Shown piece after piece: positions 40,400 through 49,694 of a stretch of DNA of 64,000 nucleotides. The notes under the pieces are model-generated. The model was not told the DNA's origin. It ran no database searches and saw only the letters and a program-made list of their open reading frames with translations. Position numbers and translations under genes: made by a program. The stretch is from Actinoplanes siamensis (lineage in GTDB: Bacteria; Actinomycetota; Actinomycetes; Mycobacteriales; Micromonosporaceae), in NCBI RefSeq assembly GCF_016862395.1, contig NZ_BOMW01000061.1, positions 1 through 64,000 on the forward strand, read 5' to 3'. Each line of letters starts with the position of its first letter. Positions within the stretch are counted from its first letter, which is position 1.

Positions 40400-43306
40400 T
40401 CAGGCGCCGCGGTGCAGCAGGGCGGCCTCCCACCGGTTCGCCACCCCGAGCTTGGCCAGGATGTTCGAGACGTGCACGCTGACCGTCTTCTCCGAGATGT
40501 CCAGGGTACGGGCGACGCGCGCGTTGGTGTAGCCCAACGCCACCAGATCCAGCACCTGGGTCTCCCGGCGGGTCAGTCCCCAGTTCGGCGCGGGCTCGGC
40601 CGGAACCGGCGCGGGCGGGACCGCCTGCAGCACCACGCCGGCCAGCCCGGCCAGCCCGGCCAGCTCCCGGGTCAGCCGCCGCGCCCCGAGCCCGGCGGCC
40701 AGCCGGGCGGCGGTGGTGATCTCCCGGTGCAGAGCCGCGGTGGCGCCCCGCCGCAGCAGGCACTCCGCCAGCCGCAGCCGGGCCAGCGCCTCCCGGTACG
40801 GATGCCCCAGCTCCGCCCAGGTCGCCGCCACCGACGCCCACGCCGCCTCCTGCGGCTTTGCGCGCACCCGCGCCAGCTCGGCCTCGGCCACCAGGTTCAG
40901 CGCCTCGGCGACCGGCAGCGCCCGCCCGTTCCCCGCCGCCCGGAGCACCGCCATCGCCGCGGTCACCCGCCCGGCCAGGCCGGAGGCCCATCCCCGCCAC
41001 GATTCCGGCGCCGCCTGCCTGGCGAACGCCTCCCCCGCCGCCTGCAGCCCGCAGACCGCCAGCCGCAGGGCCGGGAACGCGCCTTCCCCGTCGCCCAGCT
41101 TCGCCAGTCCCTCGTCCACCGCGCGACGGGCCGCCCGCCAGTTCCCGTCCGCGACCTCCAGGGCGGCCACAGCGGTGTAGGTGTGCCCCACGAAGTCCTG
41201 ATCGGTCTTGCCCGCCGACCGGCTCATCACCAGGTCGAGGATCTTGCGGGCGGCGTCCCGCTCGTCCCGGGCCACGCACACCTCGGCCCGTACGTACTGG
41301 ATGTACGGCGGCAGGTCGTCGGCCGCCTCGTCCGGCAGCACCTCCCCGATGAGCCGCTCGATCTCGTCCCAGCGGCCCAGGTCGAGCAGGATGTCCGCGG
41401 CGTTGCCGACCAGCACCATCCCGGTGGTCATCCGCAGCCCGAAGCCGGCCGCCAGATCGCAGCCGCGCCGGGCCAGCTCCAGCCCCTCCTCCAGCTTGTT
41501 GAGCATCTGCAGGCAGTAGGTCAGGTTGGTGTACGCCCGGAGGATGTTCTCCTTGCTGTCGGTGCTCTCCGCCAGCGCCAGCCCCTCGCGCAACTGGCCC
41601 ACCCCGGCCTCCCGCTCCCCCAGCAGGAACCGCACCGTGCCGAGCGTGACCAGCAGATATCCGCGCTCGACGGGCGACCGCGCCACGGTGAGCGCCGCCG
41701 ACGCCTCGCGCAGCGCCTGCCGGTAGTGCCCGCTGAGCATCAGCACCCGCGCGTAGACCTCGCCGGCCGCGCCGGAGAGTTCGATCGCCTGCCGGGCGGC
41801 GGTGAGCGCGCCCGGGGTGTCGCTGGCCCGCCACCGCAACCGGGCCAGGTGCTCGTACAGCGAGGCCCGGACCTGCGGATCCCCGTCCGCGCCGACCACC
41901 TGGATCGCCTCACCGGTCAGCTCCACGGCCCGCCGCGGGTCCCCGGCGTAGTCGAGCACCTCGGCCGCCTCGTCCAGCAGCCGCGGATAGGAGCACTCGC
42001 AGATCCCGGCGGCGTCCGGAACGCGGCGCCACAGGTCGAGCACCCGCCCGTACTGCCGGCGCGCCTCGGCGTAGGCGTGCACGGTCGCCGCCGACCGGGC
42101 CGCCCGCAACGTCCAGAACAGCGCGTCGTCGTCCTTGCGCCCGTGGAACCAGTGATGCGCCAGCTCGGCCTGCACGATCGGCGAGGCGTCCGGACCGGCC
42201 GCGCCGGCCAGCGCGCCGGCCAGCGCGCCGGCCAGCGCGCGGTGCAGGCCGGCCCGCTCGCCGGGCAGCAGGTCCTGGTAGAACGTCTCCGCGGTGAGCG
42301 AGTGCCGCAGCTGGTACCGCTGCTGGCTGGTGCGCACCAGCACCTGCCTGGTCACCGCGTCGCGCAGGCCGGAGCGCAGCGCCGGCCCGGACAGGCCGCT
42401 CGCGGCTTCCAGGAGCTGCCCGGAGACCGGTCGGCCGGCGGCCGCCACCACCCCGACGATCTGCTGCCCCGCCTCGGACAGCCCGTCGACCCGCATCATC
42501 AGCAGATCGCGCAGGTGACCGGGGACCGGGCCGCCGGGGTTGCGCTGCTCGGCGGCGAGGATCTCCTGCGCCAGGAACGCGTTCCCGCCGGAACGCTCGT
42601 GCACCTTGGCGATCACCGAGTCGGGTAGGTCGCCCGCCGCCGACCGGAGCAACGCGGCCAGCTCCGCGGGATCGAATCGCCCGATCTCCAGGTAGACCGA
42701 GGACCGGCCCCGGATCAGCTCGCCGAAGACCACCCGGTGCCGCGAGTCGTCGTCCAGTTCGTCGGTGCGGAACGTGCCGGCCAGCAGCACCGGGACGCGC
42801 CGCAGGTTGCGGCTCAGGAACAGCAGCAGGTCCAGCGACGACGTGTCGGCCCAGTGCAGGTCCTCCAGCAGCAGCACCAGCGGCCGCTTGCCGGCCAGCC
42901 GCCCGAGCAGCTCCAGGAACAGCGAGAACAGGTGCGCCCGGGCCAGCTGCCCGCCCTCGCGCGGGCTGCCGGGGTCGGACAGCGCCGGGATCAACGCGGA
43001 CAGCGCGCCCTGTGCCCCCTCGACCAGGGCCGCCGCGCCGACCGCCCCTTCGACCGCCTGCATGGCCGCCAGCCAGGGGCTGTAGGGCAGCTCACCGGCG
43101 CCGACCGACACGCAGGCCCCGCGCGCGAGGAGCAGGTCACGCCCCGCGCAGCGCTCCTCGAACTCCTCCAGCAGGCGGGTCTTGCCGACACCTGCCTCGC
43201 CGGCGATCAGGACGGTTCGGGGGTCGCCCCGGCCGGCGTCGTCGAGAGCCTCGGCCAGGGCCGCGAGCTGAGCCGCGCGGCCCACGAAGCCTTTCGACGC
43301 TGCCAT
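40400..43306 (-). CDS. LAL-type LuxR transcriptional regulator
   Basis: A 968-residue regulator. Residues about 5-250 are an AAA-type ATPase: Walker A GEAGVGKTRLLEEF (about 36-43), Walker B in LVLLLEDLHWADTSS, and a sensor-type helical tail. The middle (about 350-880) is Ala/Leu/Arg-rich helical TPR-like repeats. The last 65 residues are the LuxR helix-turn-helix (LTRRETQVLDLVALGYTNARVARTLDISEKTVSVHV). LAL proteins bind ATP and an inducer and then activate distant or adjacent promoters. The gene follows a second LuxR gene by 12 bp, probably in one transcript. Confidence 0.9.
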   Translation of the reverse strand: MAASKGFVGRAAQLAALAEALDDAGRGDPRTVLIAGEAGVGKTRLLEEFEERCAGRDLLLARGACVSVGAGELPYSPWLAAMQAVEGAVGAAALVEGAQGALSALIPALSDPGSPREGGQLARAHLFSLFLELLGRLAGKRPLVLLLEDLHWADTSSLDLLLFLSRNLRRVPVLLAGTFRTDELDDDSRHRVVFGELIRGRSSVYLEIGRFDPAELAALLRSAAGDLPDSVIAKVHERSGGNAFLAQEILAAEQRNPGGPVPGHLRDLLMMRVDGLSEAGQQIVGVVAAAGRPVSGQLLEAASGLSGPALRSGLRDAVTRQVLVRTSQQRYQLRHSLTAETFYQDLLPGERAGLHRALAGALAGALAGAAGPDASPIVQAELAHHWFHGRKDDDALFWTLRAARSAATVHAYAEARRQYGRVLDLWRRVPDAAGICECSYPRLLDEAAEVLDYAGDPRRAVELTGEAIQVVGADGDPQVRASLYEHLARLRWRASDTPGALTAARQAIELSGAAGEVYARVLMLSGHYRQALREASAALTVARSPVERGYLLVTLGTVRFLLGEREAGVGQLREGLALAESTDSKENILRAYTNLTYCLQMLNKLEEGLELARRGCDLAAGFGLRMTTGMVLVGNAADILLDLGRWDEIERLIGEVLPDEAADDLPPYIQYVRAEVCVARDERDAARKILDLVMSRSAGKTDQDFVGHTYTAVAALEVADGNWRAARRAVDEGLAKLGDGEGAFPALRLAVCGLQAAGEAFARQAAPESWRGWASGLAGRVTAAMAVLRAAGNGRALPVAEALNLVAEAELARVRAKPQEAAWASVAATWAELGHPYREALARLRLAECLLRRGATAALHREITTAARLAAGLGARRLTRELAGLAGLAGVVLQAVPPAPVPAEPAPNWGLTRRETQVLDLVALGYTNARVARTLDISEKTVSVHVSNILAKLGVANRWEAALLHRGA
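42203..42238 (-). repeat. three 12-bp tandem repeats inside the LAL gene
   Basis: GCCGGCCAGCGC is repeated three times without change, encoding Ala-Leu-Ala-Gly three times. The unit length keeps the frame, so copy-number change would lengthen or shorten one helix without breaking the protein. Confidence 0.85.
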
Positions 43307-43318
43307 AGGAAGCAGTAT

Positions 43319-44626
43319 TTACGTCCACGTCAGCTCCGGGAAGACGTGGGCGAGCTGAGCCCGGCTGCTCACCCCGAGTTTGCGGAACACCCGGCCCAGG
43401 TGGAACTCGACGGTCTTCGGGCTGAGGAACAGGCGCGTGGCGGTCTCCTTGGTGGACACGCCGGTGGCCACGATGCGGGCCACCGCCAGCTCGGCGGGGG
43501 TGAGCGCCGGGGTGAGCCGGGCCGCGCCGCGGGTCTGGGCGGTGCCGTGCAGCTCCCGGTCGGCGCGCTGGGCCCACGGCTCGGCGCCGAGCCGTGCGAA
43601 CGATTCCCGGGCGATTCTCAGCTGGTCGCGGGCCGCCCGGCGGTCGCCGTCGCGGCGCAGCCGCTCGCCGTACGACAGGTGCACCCGCGCGGCGTCGAAC
43701 GGCAGCTCCATCGTGGCGTGCAGCCGGGTCGCCCGGTCGAAGCAGCCGCCGGCGTCGTCCGGCGCGGTCAGGCCGAGCACCCGCCACGCGTTCGCCGCGA
43801 TCGGCGCCGCGTCCGACCGGGCCAGCCCGCGCAACGTGGACAGGCCCCGGGAGCTCAGCGCCCGGTCCCGGAGCAGCCGGCATTCCAGCAGGTCGGGCAG
43901 GAACTCCGCGGCCGGCTGCGCCGCGCCGGCCCGCCCGGTGCGCCGATGGGCCAGGTCGGCGAGCAACCCCAGGCCGATGTCGACCGGGTCCGATCGCGGG
44001 GGTACGTCCATGGCCGGGTTCCCGCGCAGCACGGCCAGCAGCGTGCGCACCTGCCCGGCCCGGTTCACGGCCTGCCGGTCGCCGGTCAGTGACGCCAGCG
44101 CGAGTGCCTGCTCGGCGTCCGCGGCGGCGCCGGGGAGATCCCCGGCCCGGCCCAGCGCCCAGCCGCGCAGCGCGAGCACGGCCGGCAGCCGCCGGACCGC
44201 CCCGCTCTCCCAGAGACTCGCCACGACCGCGGCGAGTCCCCGCGCGGCTGCCCGGCACCGGCCGTGCGCCATCTCCCGCCGGGCGGCCAGGACCGCCTCC
44301 CCGATCAGCGGGGCCGGCAGCCGCTCCCCGGTGGCGGCCGCCCGGCGCAGCAGCTCGGCTGCCCGCCGTGGCTCGCCGGCCAGTTGCGCGTCGGCGGCGG
44401 CCAGGGTCAGCAGCCGGCGCCGCCCGTCCCAGGTCACCCCGGCGGCGATCTCCAGGGCGGCGGCCGCGGCGGCGTGCCCGGTGGCGCCGCGGGCCACCGC
44501 CGACAGGTGTTCCAGGATCGACCGGATCGCGACGTCGGCCTCGTCGCGTCCCGGACGCGGTCCGGTGCGCGGCGGATCGACGGACAGCGCGCCGTCGCGC
44601 GTCACGGCCAGCATCGTCGCGGACAT
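43319..44626 (-). CDS. LuxR-type regulator lacking the ATPase part
   Basis: A 435-residue protein that looks like the C-terminal half of a LAL regulator: Ala/Arg/Leu-rich TPR-like helices (about 30-365), then the LuxR helix-turn-helix (LTPAELAVARIVATGVSTKETATRLFLSPKTVEFHL). No Walker motifs are present. It starts at ATG 44626 with its own leader, so it may be a natural ATPase-less form or a truncated paralogue. Upstream of the full LAL gene in the same direction, it could control or be controlled with it. Confidence 0.8.
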   Translation of the reverse strand: MSATMLAVTRDGALSVDPPRTGPRPGRDEADVAIRSILEHLSAVARGATGHAAAAAALEIAAGVTWDGRRRLLTLAAADAQLAGEPRRAAELLRRAAATGERLPAPLIGEAVLAARREMAHGRCRAAARGLAAVVASLWESGAVRRLPAVLALRGWALGRAGDLPGAAADAEQALALASLTGDRQAVNRAGQVRTLLAVLRGNPAMDVPPRSDPVDIGLGLLADLAHRRTGRAGAAQPAAEFLPDLLECRLLRDRALSSRGLSTLRGLARSDAAPIAANAWRVLGLTAPDDAGGCFDRATRLHATMELPFDAARVHLSYGERLRRDGDRRAARDQLRIARESFARLGAEPWAQRADRELHGTAQTRGAARLTPALTPAELAVARIVATGVSTKETATRLFLSPKTVEFHLGRVFRKLGVSSRAQLAHVFPELTWT

Positions 44627-44695
44627 CCCACTCCCCCCCCAACAGCCGTCTCGGGCTCTGCCGGGACAGCGTCGGCCGGGCGTGCGTCCGTACGG

Positions 44696-44711
44696 TAGGA
44701 AGGTCTTCCTA
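44696..44711. promoter_or_regulatory. TAGGAAG-GT-CTTCCTA palindrome
   Basis: A perfect 7-2-7 dyad lies 69 bp upstream of the ATPase-less LuxR gene, the usual position for a LuxR-type activator or repressor site. Confidence 0.45.
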
Positions 44712-45055
44712 GCGGCGGGCCGGACACCTGCCTATCGGATCGCGAGCACCTACCTAAGGCTTGTGGGGACGACAGTGGTCCGATAGCGATCCGAGAGCCG
44801 CGCCCGGCAGCATGGATTCCGCCGGGCGAGGTGGTCAACGCCCCAGAGCCTCGTCCGGCCCGTGCGCGGGCCCGTCGGGGAGGGGCCCGCGCACGATCCT
44901 CTTCACGGGTGCACGGACCCGTCGAGCCGGCACGCACCGCCGGCTCCGGGCGTCCGGGTGTACGGGTAAGGTCGGGCACCGCAATCTCGGATGACTCCGG
45001 GCCTCAAGCGGAGGCCGTCGCGGCCGATCTTCGGGCCCAGAAGCACTGGGCGCCC
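44712..45055. other. divergent intergenic region
   Basis: This is the space between the LuxR gene pair (minus) and the GGDEF-EAL gene (plus). It must hold the promoter of the latter, but I can identify no convincing -35/-10 pair and no gene. Confidence 0.35.
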
Positions 45056-47338
45056 ATGAGGAGGAGCATGATCGGCTGGTCGGCGGTGATCCGTCACGCC
45101 CGCGCCGCCGCCTTCCTCACCGGTCTGCTGGTGCTGGTCTTCAGCGTGTTCTCCAGCGCGCTCGCGGCCCGCGACAAACAGGTGGCGACGCAGGACCACG
45201 CGCTCGACCTCACGCTCGGGCAACAGGTCGCGGCGGTCCGGAACTACTTCGAGCAGTCCCGCGCGATCGCCGAGGTGCTCGCCGACAGCCCGGTCTTCAT
45301 CGACTTCTTCCAGGCGCCCGGCACCACCGCCGAGAAGATCGCCGCCGGCGGCCCGCTGCTGCAACGGGTCCAGGACGCCCTGGCCTACCTGGAGCAGCTC
45401 TACCCGGGCCGGGTCGGTGAGGCATGTTTCGTCGACGGCGACGGGCGGCAGATCGCCCGGGTCGTCGACGGGCTGCCCACCACCGCCGCCGGCCTGCGGC
45501 AGTACGAGAGCAAGACCCCGTACTTCAACCCGACGCTGAACCTCGGCCCGGAGCGGGTCTACCAGACCCAGGCGTACGAGTCGCCGGACACCCACAACGC
45601 GGTCATCTCCAACTCGATAGTGGTGACGGCGAACGGGCACACCGGCATCGTGCACTTCGAGATCGCGCTGGACAGCTTCCGGATGCCGGCGACCAGCGGC
45701 GGCCGCGCCGCGTCGATCATCGACGCCGGGACCGGCAACGTCCTGGTCGACTCGCGGGCCGAGACCACCGCCGGCGGCAACGGCGACCGGACGTTCGCCC
45801 CGCTGGCCGTGCACGGCGGCCTGGCCGGCATGACCACGCTGGCCGACCGCCGGGTAGCGTTCCAGCGGCTGCCGGCCACCCTGAACAACGCCAACGACTG
45901 GTACGTCGCCGTCTCCGCCCCGGTCTACGGCCTGGGCTGGACCCGCGGGTTCAGCGTCGGCTCGCTGGCGCTGCTGCTCGGCGCCCTGGTCACCATCCTG
46001 ATCTCCGGGCTGAGCTGGCGCAGCCACTCCCGGTCGGTGCGCCGCGCCGCCACCCACGACCCGCTCACCGGCCTGCCGAACCGGGCCCTGTTCACCGAGC
46101 GCACCCAGGCCGCCCTGCGCGGCGGTCGACCCGCCGCGGCGCTGATCGTCAACCTGCGCGGCTTCCGCAACGTCAACGACGTGCTCGGCCACCGGCACGG
46201 CGACCTGCTGCTCAAGGAGGTAGCCCGGCGGCTGGCCGAGGCCGCGCCGGCCGGGGCCACGGTGGCCCGGATCGGCGGCGCCGACGACTTCGCGGTGCTG
46301 CTGCCCGGCGCGGACCTGGCGCAGGCGCGCGCCACGGCCGAGACGCTGCTCGCCGAGCTGCACCGGACGTTCCTGATCGAGGATTTCCACGTGGACGTGG
46401 AGGCCAACGCCGGCCTGGCCGCCGCCCCGGAGCACGGCGCCGACGCCCAGACGCTGCTGCGGCACGCCGACGCCGCGCTGCACCTGGCCAAGGAGCAGGC
46501 CAGCGGCGTGCAGCAGTACGATCCGGCACACGACGGGAACACCGCGAGCCGGCTGGAGCTGCTCGGCGACCTGCGCCGTGCGATCGGCACCGACGACCAG
46601 CTGTCGCTGCACTACCAGCCGAAGGTCTCGCTGGCCACCGGCCGGGTCACCGGCGCCGAGGCGCTGATCCGCTGGCAGCACCCGCAGCGCGGCCGGGTGT
46701 TCCCGGACGTGTTCATCCCGACGGCCGAGTCGACGAGCCTGATCCACCCGCTGACCAGCCACGTGCTGGAGCTGGCGGTGCGGCAGGCGAAGATCTGGGC
46801 GCAGCGCGGAACGCCGATCCCGGTGGCGGTCAACCTGTCCACCCGCTGTCTGCTCGACCCGGGCTTCACGGCGCAGGTCTTCGGGCTGCTGTACCGCACC
46901 GGGCTGCCGGCCCACCTGCTGAAGCTGGAGATCACCGAGAGTGTGGCGATGGCCGACCCGGACCGGGCGCTGACCGTGCTGCGCGCCCTGCACGACGGCG
47001 GGATCAGCCTGTCCATCGACGACTTCGGCACCGGGCACTCGTCGATGACGTACCTGCAGCACCTGCCGGTCGACGAGTTGAAGATCGACAAGTCGTTCGT
47101 GCAGGCCATGGCGAACAGCCACGGCGACGCGGTGCTGGTCCGCACCGCCATCACGCTGGCGCACAACCTGGGACTGTCGGTGGTGGCCGAGGGCGTCGAG
47201 GACGAGGCCGCGGTCGCCGCGCTGCGTGAGCTGGGCTGCGACGTCGCGCAGGGTTACCACTACGCTCGGCCGATGCCGGCCGCCGACTTCGACGAATGGT
47301 TCACGGCCCACGCGGCCGGCATGTCCGTCGATGCCTGA
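45056..47338 (+). CDS. membrane GGDEF-EAL protein with extracellular sensor domain
   Basis: A 760-residue signalling protein. A first membrane helix (FLTGLLVLVFSVFSSALAA), an extracellular dCACHE-like sensor (about 45-290), a second helix (SLALLLGALVTILISGLSW), a GGDEF domain and an EAL domain follow in order. The GGDEF domain is degenerate: GGADDF replaces GG(D/E)EF, and the first metal Asp is Asn (LIVNLRGF). The EAL domain keeps GAEALIRW, LEITES, DDFGTGHSS, KIDKSFV and AEGVED, so it likely acts as a c-di-GMP phosphodiesterase controlled by an outside ligand. ATG 45056 or 45068 may start it; GAGGAG lies directly before the second. Confidence 0.88.
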   Translation: MRRSMIGWSAVIRHARAAAFLTGLLVLVFSVFSSALAARDKQVATQDHALDLTLGQQVAAVRNYFEQSRAIAEVLADSPVFIDFFQAPGTTAEKIAAGGPLLQRVQDALAYLEQLYPGRVGEACFVDGDGRQIARVVDGLPTTAAGLRQYESKTPYFNPTLNLGPERVYQTQAYESPDTHNAVISNSIVVTANGHTGIVHFEIALDSFRMPATSGGRAASIIDAGTGNVLVDSRAETTAGGNGDRTFAPLAVHGGLAGMTTLADRRVAFQRLPATLNNANDWYVAVSAPVYGLGWTRGFSVGSLALLLGALVTILISGLSWRSHSRSVRRAATHDPLTGLPNRALFTERTQAALRGGRPAAALIVNLRGFRNVNDVLGHRHGDLLLKEVARRLAEAAPAGATVARIGGADDFAVLLPGADLAQARATAETLLAELHRTFLIEDFHVDVEANAGLAAAPEHGADAQTLLRHADAALHLAKEQASGVQQYDPAHDGNTASRLELLGDLRRAIGTDDQLSLHYQPKVSLATGRVTGAEALIRWQHPQRGRVFPDVFIPTAESTSLIHPLTSHVLELAVRQAKIWAQRGTPIPVAVNLSTRCLLDPGFTAQVFGLLYRTGLPAHLLKLEITESVAMADPDRALTVLRALHDGGISLSIDDFGTGHSSMTYLQHLPVDELKIDKSFVQAMANSHGDAVLVRTAITLAHNLGLSVVAEGVEDEAAVAALRELGCDVAQGYHYARPMPAADFDEWFTAHAAGMSVDA

Positions 47339-47464
47339 TCCCCACCGGGCCAGGCCAGGAGGGGCCCCGTCCGATCGGGTGGCCCCGGGCCGGGACCGGA
47401 CGGCGCCGGCCGGGCACGCGGCACGCATGGCGCTCGCCGCCCGCACTCACTACCGTTCGGGAAC

Positions 47465-48292
47465 GTGACCAAGACTCTCGTTCTCGGCGGCGGTGGCGTG
47501 ACCGGCATCGCCTGGCATCTCGGACTGCTCTGTGGACTCCAGCGGGCCGGCGTCCCCCTCACCGACGCCGGCACCGTCATCGGCACGTCGGCCGGATCGG
47601 TGGTGGGCACGCTGGTCGCGGCCGGCGCCGACCTGGAGGCCGCGGTGCACGCGCAGCAGCAGGAGGTGGCCCGGCCGGGCGGGCGGCCCGCGCCGCGTCC
47701 GGGTTCCTGGCTGGCCAGCCTGTCGGTGCTGCTCGACCCGTCCCTGCCCCCGCGGGAGGCCCGGGCCCGGGTGGGTGCGATGGCGCTGGCCGCGTCCACC
47801 CAGGACGAGGCGAGCTGGCTGGCGCGGATCGGCGGGCTGCTGCCGGTCCACGAGTGGCCGGCCGGTGACCTGCGGCTGGTGGTCGTGGACACCGCCGACG
47901 GGCAGGACCGCGTGCTGGACGCGGCGTCCGGCGCTCCCCTGCCGCACGCCGTGGCCGCGAGCTGCGCGGTGCCCGGATTGATGCCGCCGGTGACCATCGG
48001 CGGGCGGCGGTACATGGACGGCGGCGTGCGGCTGGGCGCCGGAGCGGACCTCGCCGCCGGGGCGGAGCGGCTGGTCGTGATCGCGCCGATGGCCGCGCTC
48101 GACCGGGACCGGATCGTGGCCGAGATGGCGGCCTCCGGGGCCGGCAAGACGCTGCTGATCGAGCCGGACGCGGCCGCGCTCGAGGCGTTCGGGCCGGACG
48201 TGATGGATCCGGTGCGACGTCCCGCGGCGGTCCGGGCGGGGCTCCGGCAGGGCGAGGAGCTGGCTGGGGCCGTACGCCCGATCTGGTGTTGA
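47465..48292 (+). CDS. patatin-like phospholipase family protein
   Basis: A 275-residue protein. The oxyanion loop is LVLGGGGVTGIAWHLG, the nucleophile Ser is in VIGTSAGSVVGTL, and the Asp of the dyad is in YMDGGVRLGA, all in the correct order. It is cytoplasmic. Bacterial members hydrolyse acyl esters of lipids; the substrate is unknown. No operon partner is evident: it follows the EAL gene by 126 bp. Confidence 0.88.
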   Translation: MTKTLVLGGGGVTGIAWHLGLLCGLQRAGVPLTDAGTVIGTSAGSVVGTLVAAGADLEAAVHAQQQEVARPGGRPAPRPGSWLASLSVLLDPSLPPREARARVGAMALAASTQDEASWLARIGGLLPVHEWPAGDLRLVVVDTADGQDRVLDAASGAPLPHAVAASCAVPGLMPPVTIGGRRYMDGGVRLGAGADLAAGAERLVVIAPMAALDRDRIVAEMAASGAGKTLLIEPDAAALEAFGPDVMDPVRRPAAVRAGLRQGEELAGAVRPIWC

Positions 48293-48391
48293 TCCGAAGG
48301 CCCGTTCCGGGATCTCCCCGGCGGCCCCGCGCGCGGGACGCATCTCGCGGTTCTCCGGTCGCGCCGCCGGAATCGGCCTAGCCTGCCGGAT

Positions 48392-49555
48392 ATGTCTCGC
48401 ACCTCGCGTTCGATCGGGACGGGGCTGGCCGCCGCCGTAGCGGTCCTGCTCGCCGCCGGCCCCGCCCTGGCCGCAACGCCTCACCCGGGCGCCGCGGACT
48501 GGACGCAGGACGGTCACGACGCCACACACGACGCCTTCAACCCGGACGAGTACCAGATCACCGCCGGCACGCTGCCGCGCCTGGTGCGGCGCTGGTCGGT
48601 AGCCACCGCGCCGGGCGCGACCCAGCTGCAGGCCCCGATCGTCGCCGGCTCGCAGTTGTTCGTCGCGGACAGCACCGGGATCGGCGCCTACACCGCGGCC
48701 ACCGGCGACGCGGAGTGGCGGTTCGCCTCGGCCGGCCCGCCGCCCGTGCTGGCCACCGACGGGGCGAGCCTGTTCGCCTACCTGCGCGGCGACACCGGCG
48801 CCGAGCTGGTCGCGCTGGACACCGCGTCCGGCGAGGTACGGTGGCGGCAGCCGGTCCCGTCGGCCGCGCCGGCCGGGCGGTTGCTGCTCGACCAGGGGAT
48901 CGTGGTCGCCGGCGGCAACGACGCGACGACCGCCGGCGCCTGGGCGTTCGACGCGGCGACCGGAAACCCGGCCTGGCAGCGGCTCGGCGTGGACCCGCAG
49001 TGGCCGGTCGCCGACGGCAGGATCCTGCTCTCCCGGCCGGACGGCGGCGGCGTGCTCGCCGCCGACATCGTCACCGGCAACCAGGTCTGGGAGACCGGCA
49101 AGGACTGGTTCGGGTACGCCGCCGACCCGTCCAGCCGGTTCTTCCTGGTGGACGAGGACACCCAGCTGCTCAAGGTGCGCGCCGACTCCGGGACGGTGGT
49201 CTGGCGGCGGGCCGGCCTGGGAGGCCTGCCGGCGATCGACCACGACCGGATCTACACCGGCGACGCCGACGAGCCGGAGACGGTGGTGGCGGTCGACCTG
49301 GCCACCGGCGAGCCGTTGTGGCGGCTCGGCGCCGGGCTGCTGCCGACGGTGGCCGGCGGGGTGATCTGGATCAGCCACAGCACCCAGGAGTCCGGCTGGC
49401 AGCTGGAGGCTCTCGACCCGGCCACCGGCACCCCGTCCGACCTGCCCGCGGCGGTCCACGAGGCGGGCGGCCCGGATCGTGCGGTGGTGGCGCACGGCTG
49501 GCTCTACACCACCGACGGCGCGACCTTGCGCGCCTTCACCGCGGCCGGTCCCTGA
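48392..49555 (+). CDS. exported PQQ-like beta-propeller protein
   Basis: A 387-residue secreted protein with a signal peptide (AAAVAVLLAAGPALA). Repeats of the W-docking type (ALDTASGEVRWRQPV, AFDAATGNPAWQRL, ADIVTGNQVWETG, AVDLATGEPLWRLG) make an eight-bladed propeller as in PQQ dehydrogenases or BamB. No cofactor-binding Cys-Cys or catalytic Asp/Glu set is evident, so a scaffold or ligand-binding role is more likely than enzyme activity. Confidence 0.8.
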   Translation: MSRTSRSIGTGLAAAVAVLLAAGPALAATPHPGAADWTQDGHDATHDAFNPDEYQITAGTLPRLVRRWSVATAPGATQLQAPIVAGSQLFVADSTGIGAYTAATGDAEWRFASAGPPPVLATDGASLFAYLRGDTGAELVALDTASGEVRWRQPVPSAAPAGRLLLDQGIVVAGGNDATTAGAWAFDAATGNPAWQRLGVDPQWPVADGRILLSRPDGGGVLAADIVTGNQVWETGKDWFGYAADPSSRFFLVDEDTQLLKVRADSGTVVWRRAGLGGLPAIDHDRIYTGDADEPETVVAVDLATGEPLWRLGAGLLPTVAGGVIWISHSTQESGWQLEALDPATGTPSDLPAAVHEAGGPDRAVVAHGWLYTTDGATLRAFTAAGP

Positions 49556-49656
49556 TCCGGTCCGGACCCGGCCGCGTCCGGTTCGCGCGCCGCCGGGCCG
49601 CACCGCGCGGGCCCCGCGGCTGCCGCGCGCCCGCGCCGTCACGTGCTCCGCGGACG

Positions 49657-49684
49657 CCCGGCGGGCTGGTGCCAGCCCGCCGGG
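49657..49684. terminator. hairpin between convergent genes
   Basis: CCCGGCGGGCTGG and its complement form a 13-bp near-palindromic stem 11 bp after the chitinase stop (minus strand) and 102 bp after the stop of the propeller gene (plus strand). Confidence 0.7.
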
Positions 49685-49694
49685 TCGTGGCGGG

